The notes: a model not told the origin generated them from the letters alone. Positions 1 through 8,616 are shown, counted from the stretch's first letter. The stretch is DNA of 40,425 nt from Methanoregula sp. UBA247 (GCA_002495055.1 DADR01000063.1:1-40425); one strand, 5' to 3'. Made by a program: numbers and translations.

Positions 1-417
1 ACCGGTGGCGGACTGGTCGGAGAGAAGTATGAGTTCCGGTATAACATCCACTTGGGACACGGTATGTGCATCGGCGGAGTCCATGTTGACGTGCACGAGA
101 ACGAGCACTATGCAAGCGACCGTGTTGCCTGTGCCGGTACCTATTATCTCATCCATCACAACACGGTAAAACAGGGAAGCGGAACCAACCAGCAGGCATT
201 TGTCCATATCCGTGACGTCCCACAGAAGGGTGCCTATATCTACAACAACCTGATCAACACCAACTGGGGTAGTGGCTCCAACAGGGATGGTGCACAATTG
301 GTTATCTACCAGACCCCGAATTACTCGCACTATTTCGGCAGGGTATATGCCACCAACAATATGTGGAAGGGGACCTTATACAAAACCAATACCGGCATCG
401 TGTGGAATCAGGGGTAA
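1..417 (+). CDS. Exported beta-helix protein, C-terminal part (5' end outside window)
   Basis: The frame is open from base 1 and ends at TAA 415-417, so this is the C-terminal 138 residues of a longer protein. It aligns almost without gaps to the C-terminal part of the next gene: shared stretches include GGLVGEKYEFRYNIH, HVDVHENEHY, AFVHIRD and YIYNNLINTNWGSGSN. The repeated short strands rich in Asn and His (IHHN, YNNL, TNN) are typical of right-handed parallel beta-helix (pectin-lyase-like) proteins. Such proteins are often surface or secreted polysaccharide-binding or -cleaving factors, but no catalytic residues can be assigned. It is probably a tandem duplicate of the gene at 775-2085. 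ATG or TTG codons inside the open frame (for example at 52 and 64) are not credible starts because homology continues upstream to base 1. Confidence 0.8.
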   Translation, partial: TGGGLVGEKYEFRYNIHLGHGMCIGGVHVDVHENEHYASDRVACAGTYYLIHHNTVKQGSGTNQQAFVHIRDVPQKGAYIYNNLINTNWGSGSNRDGAQLVIYQTPNYSHYFGRVYATNNMWKGTLYKTNTGIVWNQG

Positions 418-774
418 CCTGTAACACTTTTTAACCTTCTTTTCCTTCAACTGAATTCCCGGTATTTTTTTAAACCAGGAGGATCTGACCGATGCGGATG
501 GACGTATTCCAGAATTTATTTTTTCTATCCGAAGGTACGAAAAAAACTCATTGATACTATTTTTAATCCGTCATGTAAACCAGAAAAAATTACGACAATC
601 CCCACCAGCGGAATTTATTCCCTCACATCTCACAAAGGGGACGTCCGCGTCGACGGACAGTTGTCTTTTTTATCATCTTTTGGCGTAATGGTAATCATTA
701 AAAAACGAACAAGGATTTCTCAGGGAACTCATAAAGCTACTGTGAAATATGAAAGATACCCAAATATGACATAA
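418..774. other. Intergenic region between tandem beta-helix genes
   Basis: There is no credible ORF here. T-rich tracts follow the first gene (about 429-450 and 525-533), as expected for archaeal termination. A short hairpin with a T-run lies at 643-671. No clear Shine-Dalgarno sequence precedes the next start at 775. Confidence 0.6.
643..671 (+). terminator. Hairpin followed by T-run
   Basis: GTCCG (643-647) can pair with CGGAC (654-658) around a 6-nt loop, and six T residues follow at 666-671. It lies 226 nt past the upstream stop codon, so it would end either a long 3' UTR or an unannotated short transcript. The stem is only 5 bp, so support is modest. Confidence 0.35.
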
Positions 775-2085
775 ATGAAATGTTCGACTAAACATCTGGT
801 TCTTACTGTTGGAATTGGATTAATTATAATATTACTTTTTTTAGTATTCACCGAAACATTTGGCGCGGAACCAAATCCATCGGATGATCCAATGGGAGGG
901 GGAAAAGGGTTTACCCGGGTAATTACCGAGACAGATACCCGCATGAAGTATCTGGAAGCCACCAGGAATGAATTAATCTCTGCGTTACTATGTGCACAAT
1001 CCGGCGATTGTTATGGTGCAGAACCATTTAATCCGACCGGATATACCATCGGTGGCGGCGCAGGGTATCCAACGTATTTTGCAGCAACAGCGACGTATGT
1101 CGTCACGACCCTTGCCGGGTTCAAGAGCCACATGGTCGGGGGATCGAATCCCGCTCAGGCCGGGCAGGTCGTATTCATCCCGAACGGAACAACGATTGAC
1201 CTGAGCGGGCAACACTCAATTACCATACCTGCCGGAGTAACCATTGCTTCTGACCGCGGCTATTCCGGGCACACCGGCGGCATTATCAGGAAGACACGTG
1301 GCGATGATTACTATTCCGGTTCAATGCTGGTTATCGGTGGCAACGATGTTCATATCACCGGGCTGGTACTTGAAGGTCCCAACCCCGCCCCTGAGACTAT
1401 TGACTGGAAAGGTATGGGCATCTATAACGGTATTGGATGGCTTGGAACCGGGTATACCGGGCTTGTCGTCGACAATAACGAGATCCGGGGATGGCCATAT
1501 GCGGGGATATTCACACAAGGTGTGGCAACATCCGGCAGACCGTACATTCACCACAATTACATCCACCACAATCAGGGGGAAGGGTATGGATATGGGGTGA
1601 ATGTGAACGGTGGCGATGCACTGGTCGAGGCCAACATCTTTGACTATAACCGTCACTCAATCACCGGTGGAGGGCTTGTCGGAGAGAAGTATGAGTTCAG
1701 GTATAACATCCATCGGGGAAACGGTTCGGTTGTCGGAGGTGTTCACGTGGACGTTCACGAGAACGAGCATTACTCAGGTGATGGTATTGCCTGTGCCGGG
1801 ACCGAATACCGGATCCATCACAACACAGTAAATCCGGGCAATGGAACAGCACAACAGGCGTTTGTTCATATCCGGGACATACCGCAGGACGGTGCATACA
1901 TCTACAACAACCTGATCAATACCAACTGGGGCAGTGGTTCAAACAACGATGGTGCAGAATCCGTCATCTACCAGTCCTGTGAGTACTCGAACCATTTCGG
2001 CGGGGTCTACGCCACCAACAATAGGTGGAAGGGGACGATATACCCGACCAACACCGGAATCGTGTGGGAACAATATCATACATAA
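775..2085 (+). CDS. Membrane-anchored or secreted right-handed beta-helix protein
   Basis: A 436-residue protein. Residues 1-30 have a basic N-terminus (MKCSTKH) and a long hydrophobic segment (about 8-25), consistent with a signal peptide or membrane anchor that exports the rest. From about residue 125 to the end it consists of short beta-strand repeats rich in Asn, His and Gly (YIHHNYIHHN, NGGDALVEANIFDYN, RIHHNTV, YIYNNLI), the pattern of parallel beta-helix / pectin-lyase-fold proteins. A role on the cell surface, for example binding or modifying polysaccharide, follows from the fold and is not shown by catalytic residues. The C-terminal third is nearly duplicated in the truncated neighbour at 1-417. 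ATG 775 is chosen because it puts the hydrophobic segment near the N-terminus. No strong ribosome binding site is visible upstream. Confidence 0.75.
   Translation: MKCSTKHLVLTVGIGLIIILLFLVFTETFGAEPNPSDDPMGGGKGFTRVITETDTRMKYLEATRNELISALLCAQSGDCYGAEPFNPTGYTIGGGAGYPTYFAATATYVVTTLAGFKSHMVGGSNPAQAGQVVFIPNGTTIDLSGQHSITIPAGVTIASDRGYSGHTGGIIRKTRGDDYYSGSMLVIGGNDVHITGLVLEGPNPAPETIDWKGMGIYNGIGWLGTGYTGLVVDNNEIRGWPYAGIFTQGVATSGRPYIHHNYIHHNQGEGYGYGVNVNGGDALVEANIFDYNRHSITGGGLVGEKYEFRYNIHRGNGSVVGGVHVDVHENEHYSGDGIACAGTEYRIHHNTVNPGNGTAQQAFVHIRDIPQDGAYIYNNLINTNWGSGSNNDGAESVIYQSCEYSNHFGGVYATNNRWKGTIYPTNTGIVWEQYHT
1663..2085 (+). repeat. Coding repeat, paralogous to 1-417
   Basis: Bases 1663-2085 are the DNA counterpart of 1-417: both begin accggtgg and run through ggagagaagtatgagttc to the stop codon. 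The similarity extends to the left window edge, so the full duplication unit is probably a whole gene. This is direct sequence similarity between neighbours, best read as a tandem gene duplication. Confidence 0.8.
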
Positions 2086-2366
2086 CCACATACCATTGAC
2101 TTCCCTGCACGCTTGACACCCCTCCAGTACTCTCTGGAAATGGAATCCGGCAGAATCAAAAAAGAGAGTGCTAAACGAAAAAAACGAGAAAAACAAAAAA
2201 AGAAAACAAGGAATAAAAGGTGGTATGAAAAATGCCCCGGGGGTGTGCCACAAAATATCGGACATACACCTTAATAAAATGATAAAACGAACCTGAAAGT
2301 GAGAGACAAAAAAAAATTTAAGAAACTAACTATTGCACGATAACCGCAAAGAAAAAGGGATTGAAA
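2086..2366. other. Intergenic, purine-rich, no gene seen
   Basis: This stretch is strongly A-rich on the + strand between about 2155 and 2230 and again near 2308-2320. There is no ORF with a plausible start. The sequence aaaggga at 2354-2360 is taken as the ribosome binding site of the following gene. Confidence 0.5.
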
Positions 2367-3524
2367 ATGACGATATATATTCTCTATTCCGCTGACTATG
2401 AATTGTATTTAGGCGGTAATTATTGTGATGAGAATGAGGTATTAATCAACCCGACAAAGGATTTGTTAAATTTATTTGACAAATTAAACATTCCGCTCAC
2501 GCTATTTGCTGATGTTCTTTCATTCCTTCGATACAGGGAACAAAAATTATTCGGGTTTCCTGAAAATGCGGAAAATCAATTGAAAGACGCTATCCGACGC
2601 GGCCATGATGTTCAGTCACATGTTCACCCCCATTGGAATTTTACTCAAATCGAGGGAAGAACCTACAAAGTAAATGCAGATTTTTTTTTATTAGGGAAAC
2701 TGGATGATGATCCAGAGAAATTATATGCAAAAATTCGAAATTTATTGATGACGTCAAGAAGTTACTTACATGATCTATTGGGTACAGTCAATAAAAACTA
2801 CCAGTGTATTGCCTTTCGTGCCGGGGGATATGGACTTCAGCCAAACTCTGCTATTGTCATGAAAGCATTACGCGATTCAGGATTTGTTATCGATTCGAGT
2901 ATTGTTCCTGGTTTTGTTTTAAAGAATAAAATTAACGAAGTTGACTTTTCAATGGTACCAAAAATGGCTAATTATTATCTTGATTCTGATCTGACCACCC
3001 CTTCAAAGAATAATCAGGGGATCTTTGAAATACCCCTTGCCTCCTGCACATTTAGTATAGGTCAGAATTTTTTATCTCAATTCTCGTATTATTCATTAAA
3101 ATTTTTCCGCGCTCGAAGTGGACAGGGAGCATCAGCACCTTCCGCAGTAAAAGAAAAGGGGTATCCGATCCAGCAGGTTCCAAAAAAAAATTCTGCAAGG
3201 AAACCAAAACATTCAAAATTGTATAATTTTTTTGTAGAAACCATTGATAACTGTTTTAATTATCTTGATTGTTCAACAGATGATGAAAAAATGTTTCAAT
3301 GTACGAAAACCTATTTGAAACACTTCGATGTGGTGAATAAAGATGTATTCTTTGCCTTTAACATGCATCCAAAAGGGATGACAAAAGATCACTTTGCAGC
3401 TCTTGAAAAATATCACCATAAATTAACCGGGTATTATCAGGGAAATATCCAGGCAATACGTTATCAGCAGGCTGCAGAAATGTTGGTAAAAAATGGATTA
3501 AAAACAAAAACTGATTCGAATTAA
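2367..3524 (+). CDS. NodB-like polysaccharide deacetylase family protein
   Basis: A 385-residue protein of the carbohydrate esterase 4 / NodB-like fold. The visible family landmarks are an N-terminal acidic motif SADYEL (around residue 8), a metal-binding HSH-like motif in HDVQSHVHPHW (about 80-90), FRAGGYGLQP (about 151-160), which matches the family Arg/Gly motif, and a late His in FNMHPKG. Family members hydrolyse N- or O-acetyl groups of cell-wall or capsular polysaccharides. The closest style is the WalW-like group with a DYE motif. ATG 2367 is preferred over TTG 2361, because aaaggga at 2354-2360 abuts the TTG but sits 6 nt from the ATG. The gene is visibly richer in A and T than its neighbours, with many AAA, AAT and TTT codons, which suggests acquisition by transfer. 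Substrate unknown. Confidence 0.75.
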   Translation: MTIYILYSADYELYLGGNYCDENEVLINPTKDLLNLFDKLNIPLTLFADVLSFLRYREQKLFGFPENAENQLKDAIRRGHDVQSHVHPHWNFTQIEGRTYKVNADFFLLGKLDDDPEKLYAKIRNLLMTSRSYLHDLLGTVNKNYQCIAFRAGGYGLQPNSAIVMKALRDSGFVIDSSIVPGFVLKNKINEVDFSMVPKMANYYLDSDLTTPSKNNQGIFEIPLASCTFSIGQNFLSQFSYYSLKFFRARSGQGASAPSAVKEKGYPIQQVPKKNSARKPKHSKLYNFFVETIDNCFNYLDCSTDDEKMFQCTKTYLKHFDVVNKDVFFAFNMHPKGMTKDHFAALEKYHHKLTGYYQGNIQAIRYQQAAEMLVKNGLKTKTDSN

Positions 3525-3783
3525 AAGAGAGGTATATCACAAAAATTTTTTGCAGGAATACAGCGGATCAGTTCCTAAAAAAAAAAGGTCATACGATTTT
3601 GTCCGGGCACACCAGGGTGGAGGGTCCCTTGAACGATAAAGACAGGAACCAGGGGATTCCGGAATGATGAGATCCTTGCTATCGCTCTCCGGTATCATTC
3701 GAAACAGCGTGTCGGAAAAATGTGCAGGAAGTGAACATGAACCTTTCTTCCCATTCAACTTAATAAAAACAGCATCCTTGTGA

Positions 3784-4779
3784 TCAGAATGAAAATCGGT
3801 TGGGAACCAGGGACAGGATATTATTTTTAACCCGTCGCCGGATTTCATAGCAAGGCACGAGTGTGGGATTGAAATAGGATGCGAAGCTCGATAACTGAGG
3901 GACATTAGCCATCATAATGTTAATCTTTGGGATACCCCGGTCCTTCAGCCTTTTTAAGTAGTCGTTCATGATCAGGGTTGAAGCTCCGGTAGTTAAGAAC
4001 CTTGAATCAGAGACTGCCGTCCAGCTGAAAGCCTGATGGGTGTCCCACACAATAATCTCTGCACAGGCAATCTCACCCTCAGGTGTTTTGGCAGCAATCA
4101 TTTCTCCACAGTTGTTATCCTTGATAAACGAATACAGCTCGGTAAAAAGGCTCCGGGGAGCCGGAGGTTCCTTGTTCTTCCGGATATAGGTTTCGCAATA
4201 GAGATCATAATATCTGGATATGTCGGAATAGGGTTCAATAAAAATCCGGCTCTTTTCTGCTTTCCGTATATATCTTTTCAGCGAAGCATCGATATTTGCT
4301 TCGAGATAATTGGTAAGATCGATATAATACGCATAAAACACGCTCGATTCCCAGCCATTCCAGGTAAAGGGACGTATGTCAAGGAATTCCGGGGAATTCT
4401 GGATACTGACATATAAGAAATGTTCTCCTTCAATGGCCCGGAGCAGGGATTCAATAACATCCCGTGAAAACGATTCCTTTTTATGAACGCTCGAACTGGG
4501 GGAAGGGGAAAGTATAAAACCCCCATAGGGAGCTGTATTACACCAGGAATAGGCCGAAGTAAAAAGACCCCACTTCTGTTCGAGAAACAGGGAGCACCCT
4601 CCCAGAAGCTGGTCGTCCTGGAAACACCCGAAAATCTTTACTTTCCTTCCGAGAGCACGGGCCGATGCATCCAGCCAACCGGTTTTATGGAAAACCGTCC
4701 CATGCACCGATTGATCAACGAGTGCATCCCATTGTGCGAAATCACGGGGAGTGAGTTCCGCCACCTTATATTTATTCAT
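3784..4779 (-). CDS. FemAB/GNAT-type acyl or aminoacyl transferase
   Basis: A 331-residue protein resembling the FemAB-like branch of the GNAT superfamily (peptidoglycan bridge-forming and exopolysaccharide/lipid-anchor related transferases). The signs are an N-terminal VDQSVHGTVFHKTGW segment, the central YIRKAEKS motif (around residue 166) and a C-terminal block with FSWTAVSDSRFLTTGAS followed by LIMNDYLKRLKDRGIPKINI, where these proteins bind the acyl or aminoacyl donor. Archaea lack peptidoglycan, so the acceptor is more likely a surface glycan or polyamine-like molecule; that is inference. ATG at 4779 has GAGGAA just upstream. It is transcribed in the same direction as the kinase at 4906-6597, with a 126-nt gap, and converges with the deacetylase gene. 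Confidence 0.72.
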   Translation of the reverse strand: MNKYKVAELTPRDFAQWDALVDQSVHGTVFHKTGWLDASARALGRKVKIFGCFQDDQLLGGCSLFLEQKWGLFTSAYSWCNTAPYGGFILSPSPSSSVHKKESFSRDVIESLLRAIEGEHFLYVSIQNSPEFLDIRPFTWNGWESSVFYAYYIDLTNYLEANIDASLKRYIRKAEKSRIFIEPYSDISRYYDLYCETYIRKNKEPPAPRSLFTELYSFIKDNNCGEMIAAKTPEGEIACAEIIVWDTHQAFSWTAVSDSRFLTTGASTLIMNDYLKRLKDRGIPKINIMMANVPQLSSFASYFNPTLVPCYEIRRRVKNNILSLVPNRFSF

Positions 4780-4905
4780 TGTTCCTCAATACAGCTTCAA
4801 TTCATATTACTTTACTGAAATGAATTCCAGGAGATTTATATCAGGAAATTTTTTTGTGGAGGGATACAGCAATCAAAGAACCCGCAAAGAAAAATAAATC
4901 CTGGA

Positions 4906-6597
4906 TCATGAGATAAACCGGTAAAACCGCTTCGGAACATGGATCTCATACCGGGCTCCTTTTCCCGGTTCACCGGTTTCCCTGATGGTGAGGTCGGTGA
5001 TGGCAAGAATCTCGCGGGCCATAAACAAACCATAGCCGATATTTTTTCCATACCCCCGTTCAAATATCTTCTCTTTCTCTTCCAGAGGAATTCCGATACC
5101 ATTATCTTCGAACAGTAAATCCAACCCATTCTCTGATTCACGACAGGACACCGTGATATTCGTAACATGTTCTGCATATCGCAGCGTGTTGTCTATCAGG
5201 TTAAAAAAGACTTTTTTCAGCCATGGATCAGCAAAAATTTCAAGGCCTTTGGTAAAAATCTCCAGGTTTACCCCTTTGAGATCCACATTTTCCCGCGATT
5301 TTTTGAGTGCTTCATTAACATTCTGCCAGTCAGCCTTCTCTAAACCCATATTCTTGTAATCGGCGGTAAACTCAATCTGGCGTCTGATCGCAATAGCTGA
5401 TTCTTCCGCTTTTTTCAGATATCCGGAATAGGTGGGATCTGATATTCCTTCCTCTAAAAGAGATATGAGGCCATAGATAACCTGAAGTCGGTTGAGGATA
5501 TCATGACGGGCAATACTGCTCACCAGGTTCAGTTTAGCGTTAACCTGGCGGAGGGCATTTTCTCCCTGGCGCAGTTGGGTGATATCCATACCGACAATAA
5601 GAAATTCAATGAGCGTTCCCTTTGCGTCAAAAATTGCCTTATTGGTCCATGCAATCCAGACTTTCTCTCCATTCTTCCGGTTGCACTCGATCTCGAGAAA
5701 TGTCCTGTGATCAGCAGGTCGTAAAAATGTCTGAATCTCGTCAGAGTCGGATTTACCTGGCGTATCTGGAGAAGGAACAATGGTCCCGATAATATTTTTC
5801 CCCAGTATCTCATGTTCAGAGAATCCAAAAAAGGTCACGGCAAATTCATTGAAAAATGTAATAATACCGGAATCGTTGATCCGGAGAATAATGCTGTTTG
5901 CATATTCAACGAGTTCACGATATTTCTTTTCATTTTCTTCAAGAGCAATCCTGGATTTCTGGCGCTCGTCGATTTCTTTTACCAGCTGTTCATTCGTAAT
6001 TTTTAATTCAAGGGTTCGCTGCTCTACAAGCTGTTCGAGATGCTGCTGGTATTGTTTGAGTTCGGTAATGTCCTCAAGAATCACGGCAAGTCCCTGGCCC
6101 CCCTGGTCAAAAACAAGGGGTATCAGTTTAATCTTAAAAAAATATCCCTGCCCCTTGATCTCAATGCGATCTATATGGATATGCTCAGTCCCCCGCGCTC
6201 CTTCTATGATAAGCGACATGTTATTTTCAGACACATACGCAGCAAAAGGAGAACGGTTAAGAGGTACTCCAATAAGTGTTTCACGCGAGAGTCCAAACAA
6301 TCGTAAAAAAGGTTCATTTACCTGGGTGATGGTGAGATTCTGATCCAACACGAGAAGCAGGTCAGAAGACAGGTTGAGCATCTGTGAAAAAGGGATTCTC
6401 TGGGAGAGCGTGAATACTTTGGCGCGACCAAATGTCCGCATTTCTGCCTGGCCGGATATCAGCAGGGTATTAAGATATTTTGCTGTTGAGGTCCGGTTCA
6501 AGGGTAGTTTTTTTGCAATTTCCTCGATAGTTGATCCTTTTGGATTTTCCAATAATATTTTCCGAATCCGGTTAATTTCATCTGCCTGATCTTCCAT
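4906..6597 (-). CDS. Winged-helix, PAS, PAS sensor histidine kinase (soluble)
   Basis: A 563-residue two-component sensor. Residues 1-65 form a winged-helix/MarR-like DNA-binding-type domain (RKILLENPKGSTIEEIAKKL, then NRTSTAKYLNTL). A first PAS domain covers about 70-180, a coiled coil about 178-230 and a second PAS about 222-342. The phosphorylated His is in ARHDILNRLQ (His365), followed by the ATPase: N-box FFNLIDN (464-470), G1 box DNGIG (498-502) and G2 box GYGLF (521-525). No membrane segment is present, so it probably senses a cytoplasmic cue such as redox or a small ligand through the PAS domains. The N-terminal winged helix is a recurrent arrangement in Methanomicrobiales kinases. 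Its probable partner is the receiver-glycosyltransferase fusion just upstream. ATG 6597 has no strong ribosome site, but a TATA-like element lies at 6646-6653. Confidence 0.85.
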   Translation of the reverse strand: MEDQADEINRIRKILLENPKGSTIEEIAKKLPLNRTSTAKYLNTLLISGQAEMRTFGRAKVFTLSQRIPFSQMLNLSSDLLLVLDQNLTITQVNEPFLRLFGLSRETLIGVPLNRSPFAAYVSENNMSLIIEGARGTEHIHIDRIEIKGQGYFFKIKLIPLVFDQGGQGLAVILEDITELKQYQQHLEQLVEQRTLELKITNEQLVKEIDERQKSRIALEENEKKYRELVEYANSIILRINDSGIITFFNEFAVTFFGFSEHEILGKNIIGTIVPSPDTPGKSDSDEIQTFLRPADHRTFLEIECNRKNGEKVWIAWTNKAIFDAKGTLIEFLIVGMDITQLRQGENALRQVNAKLNLVSSIARHDILNRLQVIYGLISLLEEGISDPTYSGYLKKAEESAIAIRRQIEFTADYKNMGLEKADWQNVNEALKKSRENVDLKGVNLEIFTKGLEIFADPWLKKVFFNLIDNTLRYAEHVTNITVSCRESENGLDLLFEDNGIGIPLEEKEKIFERGYGKNIGYGLFMAREILAITDLTIRETGEPGKGARYEIHVPKRFYRFIS

Positions 6598-6645
6598 TGA
6601 TGCTGCTCCAATCCACTGGTTGTTTATTGCTATTGCAGTGTATGT

Positions 6646-6653
6646 TATTATAC
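6646..6653 (-). promoter_or_regulatory. TATA-like box upstream of histidine kinase gene
   Basis: On the minus strand this reads GTATAATA within an AT-rich stretch. Archaeal spacing of about 26 nt predicts a transcript start near 6623, shortly before ATG 6597. It suggests the kinase has its own promoter even though the receiver-glycosyltransferase gene upstream runs in the same direction. Confidence 0.4.
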
Positions 6654-6792
6654 ATTATTTTTATGTAGTGTATTAATGCATAGCATTGGAGGACGACAGA
6701 ATTTTTAAAACAGGAGAGTCGCGGAAGGGCTATCCGATTCATTGACCATGAAAAATAAATAATTAAGCTTTAGATGGTGTATATCGGTGAAA

Positions 6793-8136
6793 TCATGTCC
6801 ATCCCATATTTCTTTCCTGCTCCATATCAAAGAGCATCGCAAAGAGTAAAAACATCGAGCCCAGGAAGAAAATGAGGAGAGAAAGAGCGGCCCGGATGGT
6901 AAATAATTCCGTTTCCACGAACAGTTTAAGGTAGATGGTATAGACACCAAAAAAGACCCCCGCCAAAATTGCAGCCACACCGAAAAGGTAAAAAAATACG
7001 AGGGGATGGAAATTAAGAATTACATACTTTTCTTTGAGCCTCCAGAGAAAATCCTTAAAGAGGAGCCGTGAGAGCCGGAAAATGTACGTCCGGTATTTGA
7101 TCCCCGATACCTCGCCAATGTTATACCGGGCTTTGTGATTAATATTTACCGCCTTGAACCCGTAAGCATTTAATTTTACCAGTAAGTCGTTACAGTAACC
7201 ATACCGGGGATAGACCATGCTGAGATCGAGGCGTTCGAGGGCTCTGCGTGAAATAGCTGTATAGCCATTCTGGGGATCCATCAGCTGCCAGTATCCGGAA
7301 GCGATCTTGGTGAGCAGGGTCAGGAGAGCATTGCCAAAAAACCGTAACCCGGGCATCCCTTTCCGGTATTCAGTGGTCTGGAGACGGTTTCCCACGGCAT
7401 AATCAGCCTGATGGTTAATAATCGGGTCGAGAAACTGCGGGAGATATGCAGGATCCATCTGGTTATCCCCGGCCATTACAATGGCAATATCCATACCTTC
7501 TTTTAAGGCTTCCCGATACCCGGTCGTAATCGATGCCCCGACTCCTGCATTGATCTCATGACGGATATGATTAACCCTGATATCTTTTTCTGCATATTCC
7601 CGTATTATTTCCGGTGTCCGGTCCGTGGATGCATCGTCAACCACATATATCCTGAAGATATAATCGGGAACCGACTCGATTGTGGGCCCAATCAGAAGTT
7701 CTTCGTTGTATGCGGGGATTACAACGCAGATATTTTGTTCACGATAGGTTTCCTCAGTCTTTTGCTTGAGGGCAGCCTGGTGAATCATCTTCCGCAATTT
7801 TGCAAACTGGAACCGGGGATTCTCACTTTTCTGGAGATAAAAAGTTGCTCCGGAGTTCAATGCCTCTATGGCAATATCCTCTCCGCCCTGTCCTGTAAAA
7901 ACGATGAAGGGGGTTTCAATTCCCTGAAATTTCAATGTTTTTAATAACTGGATGCCATTGATTTCCGGCATAAGATAATCGGAAACAATCACGTTATAGA
8001 TCTTATTATTTAATTTCCGTAATGCTTCCTTAACCGAGGAACAAACATCGATATTGAGTTCCAGGTCCCTCTCGAGAAAAAGTCTGGTCAGTTCCAGAAC
8101 ATCAGGATCATCTTCAACAAGTAATACGGATATCAT
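6793..8136 (-). CDS. Response-regulator receiver domain fused to membrane family-2 glycosyltransferase
   Basis: A 447-residue fusion. Residues 1-125 are a CheY-like receiver: acidic pocket E8-D10, phospho-acceptor D53 in VSDYLMP, T81 in FTGQG and K103 in YLQKSE. Residues about 136-370 are a GT-A family-2 glycosyltransferase like dolichyl-phosphate mannose/glucose synthases: PAYNEE (141-146), VDDAST (166-171), metal/sugar-nucleotide motif GDNQMD (223-228) and QNGY (289-292). Two C-terminal membrane helices follow (about 375-400 and 412-435). It probably transfers a sugar from a nucleotide donor to a polyprenyl phosphate at the inner membrane face, with phosphorylation of D53 controlling activity or localisation. 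ATG 8136 (MISVLLVEDD) is preferred over TTG 8151: it starts exactly at the receiver domain and has GGGA upstream. All key receiver and transferase residues are intact, so this does not look like a chimeric pseudogene. Confidence 0.87.
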   Translation of the reverse strand: MISVLLVEDDPDVLELTRLFLERDLELNIDVCSSVKEALRKLNNKIYNVIVSDYLMPEINGIQLLKTLKFQGIETPFIVFTGQGGEDIAIEALNSGATFYLQKSENPRFQFAKLRKMIHQAALKQKTEETYREQNICVVIPAYNEELLIGPTIESVPDYIFRIYVVDDASTDRTPEIIREYAEKDIRVNHIRHEINAGVGASITTGYREALKEGMDIAIVMAGDNQMDPAYLPQFLDPIINHQADYAVGNRLQTTEYRKGMPGLRFFGNALLTLLTKIASGYWQLMDPQNGYTAISRRALERLDLSMVYPRYGYCNDLLVKLNAYGFKAVNINHKARYNIGEVSGIKYRTYIFRLSRLLFKDFLWRLKEKYVILNFHPLVFFYLFGVAAILAGVFFGVYTIYLKLFVETELFTIRAALSLLIFFLGSMFLLFAMLFDMEQERNMGWT

Positions 8137-8349
8137 GGTTATTTCCCGCAAATAATATAATCTATCAGAATTTTAAGTCATTGTTTAATTATAACCTTTC
8201 TCTAGTTTTATCGATAGTAAAGGAAATAATTATTGTATTCTCACTTTTAACATGTTTTCACTCTGCCAATACAGGAATCCTTACATTACTATCCATCTCT
8301 TGAGCGTTCTGCATCGATTCGTCCTTGGATGACGGGCGTTGAGCATCCC

Positions 8350-8370
8350 CGTTCAGGATGTATCTGAACG
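8350..8370 (-). terminator. Stem-loop overlapping the ywbE-like stop codon
   Basis: CGTTCAG (8350-8356) pairs with CTGAACG (8364-8370) around a 7-nt loop. The stem covers the last codons and the stop of the 87-residue gene. There is no T-run directly after it, so it may act in mRNA 3'-end processing instead of intrinsic termination. Confidence 0.35.
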
Positions 8371-8616
8371 TTCAGCTGGATTTTTCGCGTCGGTGTCCTC
8401 TGAAGGGGTTGGACGGAATATCTCTGCTACTCTTCCTACATGACCCCCCTTCAATCGGACTTTGATCCCATGGGGATGGGAATGAGAGTTCGTCAGGATA
8501 TCCTGCACAATACCCCGTGTCTTTTTTCCGGTGCCCTGATCTTCTTTCCGGATAATATCGACAACAAGGCCAACGCGGATTGTGTCCCTGTGCTTTCCAT
8601 TCAAGTGCGTATCCAT
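8353..8616 (-). CDS. YwbE-family protein (DUF2196)
   Basis: An 87-residue protein. The segment RVGLVVDIIRKEDQGTGKKT followed by GIVQDILTNSHSHPHGIKVRL and GHVGRV is the family signature of the small YwbE-like proteins (DUF2196). These are short basic proteins with a predicted beta-barrel, SH3-like fold, found in bacteria and some methanogens; the function is unknown. The C-terminal tail (about 68-87) is acidic/Ser-rich and looks disordered. ATG 8616 is the only sensible start. The gene appears to stand alone: the neighbouring receiver-glycosyltransferase gene ends its coding frame at 8136, 217 nt away. Confidence 0.8.
   Translation of the reverse strand: MDTHLNGKHRDTIRVGLVVDIIRKEDQGTGKKTRGIVQDILTNSHSHPHGIKVRLKGGHVGRVAEIFRPTPSEDTDAKNPAERSDTS

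Noticed and set aside
3537..3905. 122-residue minus-strand reading frame between the deacetylase and FemAB-like genes
   Set aside because: It overlaps the 3' end of the FemAB-like gene in another frame, has a Pro/Ser/Arg-rich composition with no family resemblance, and no ribosome site.
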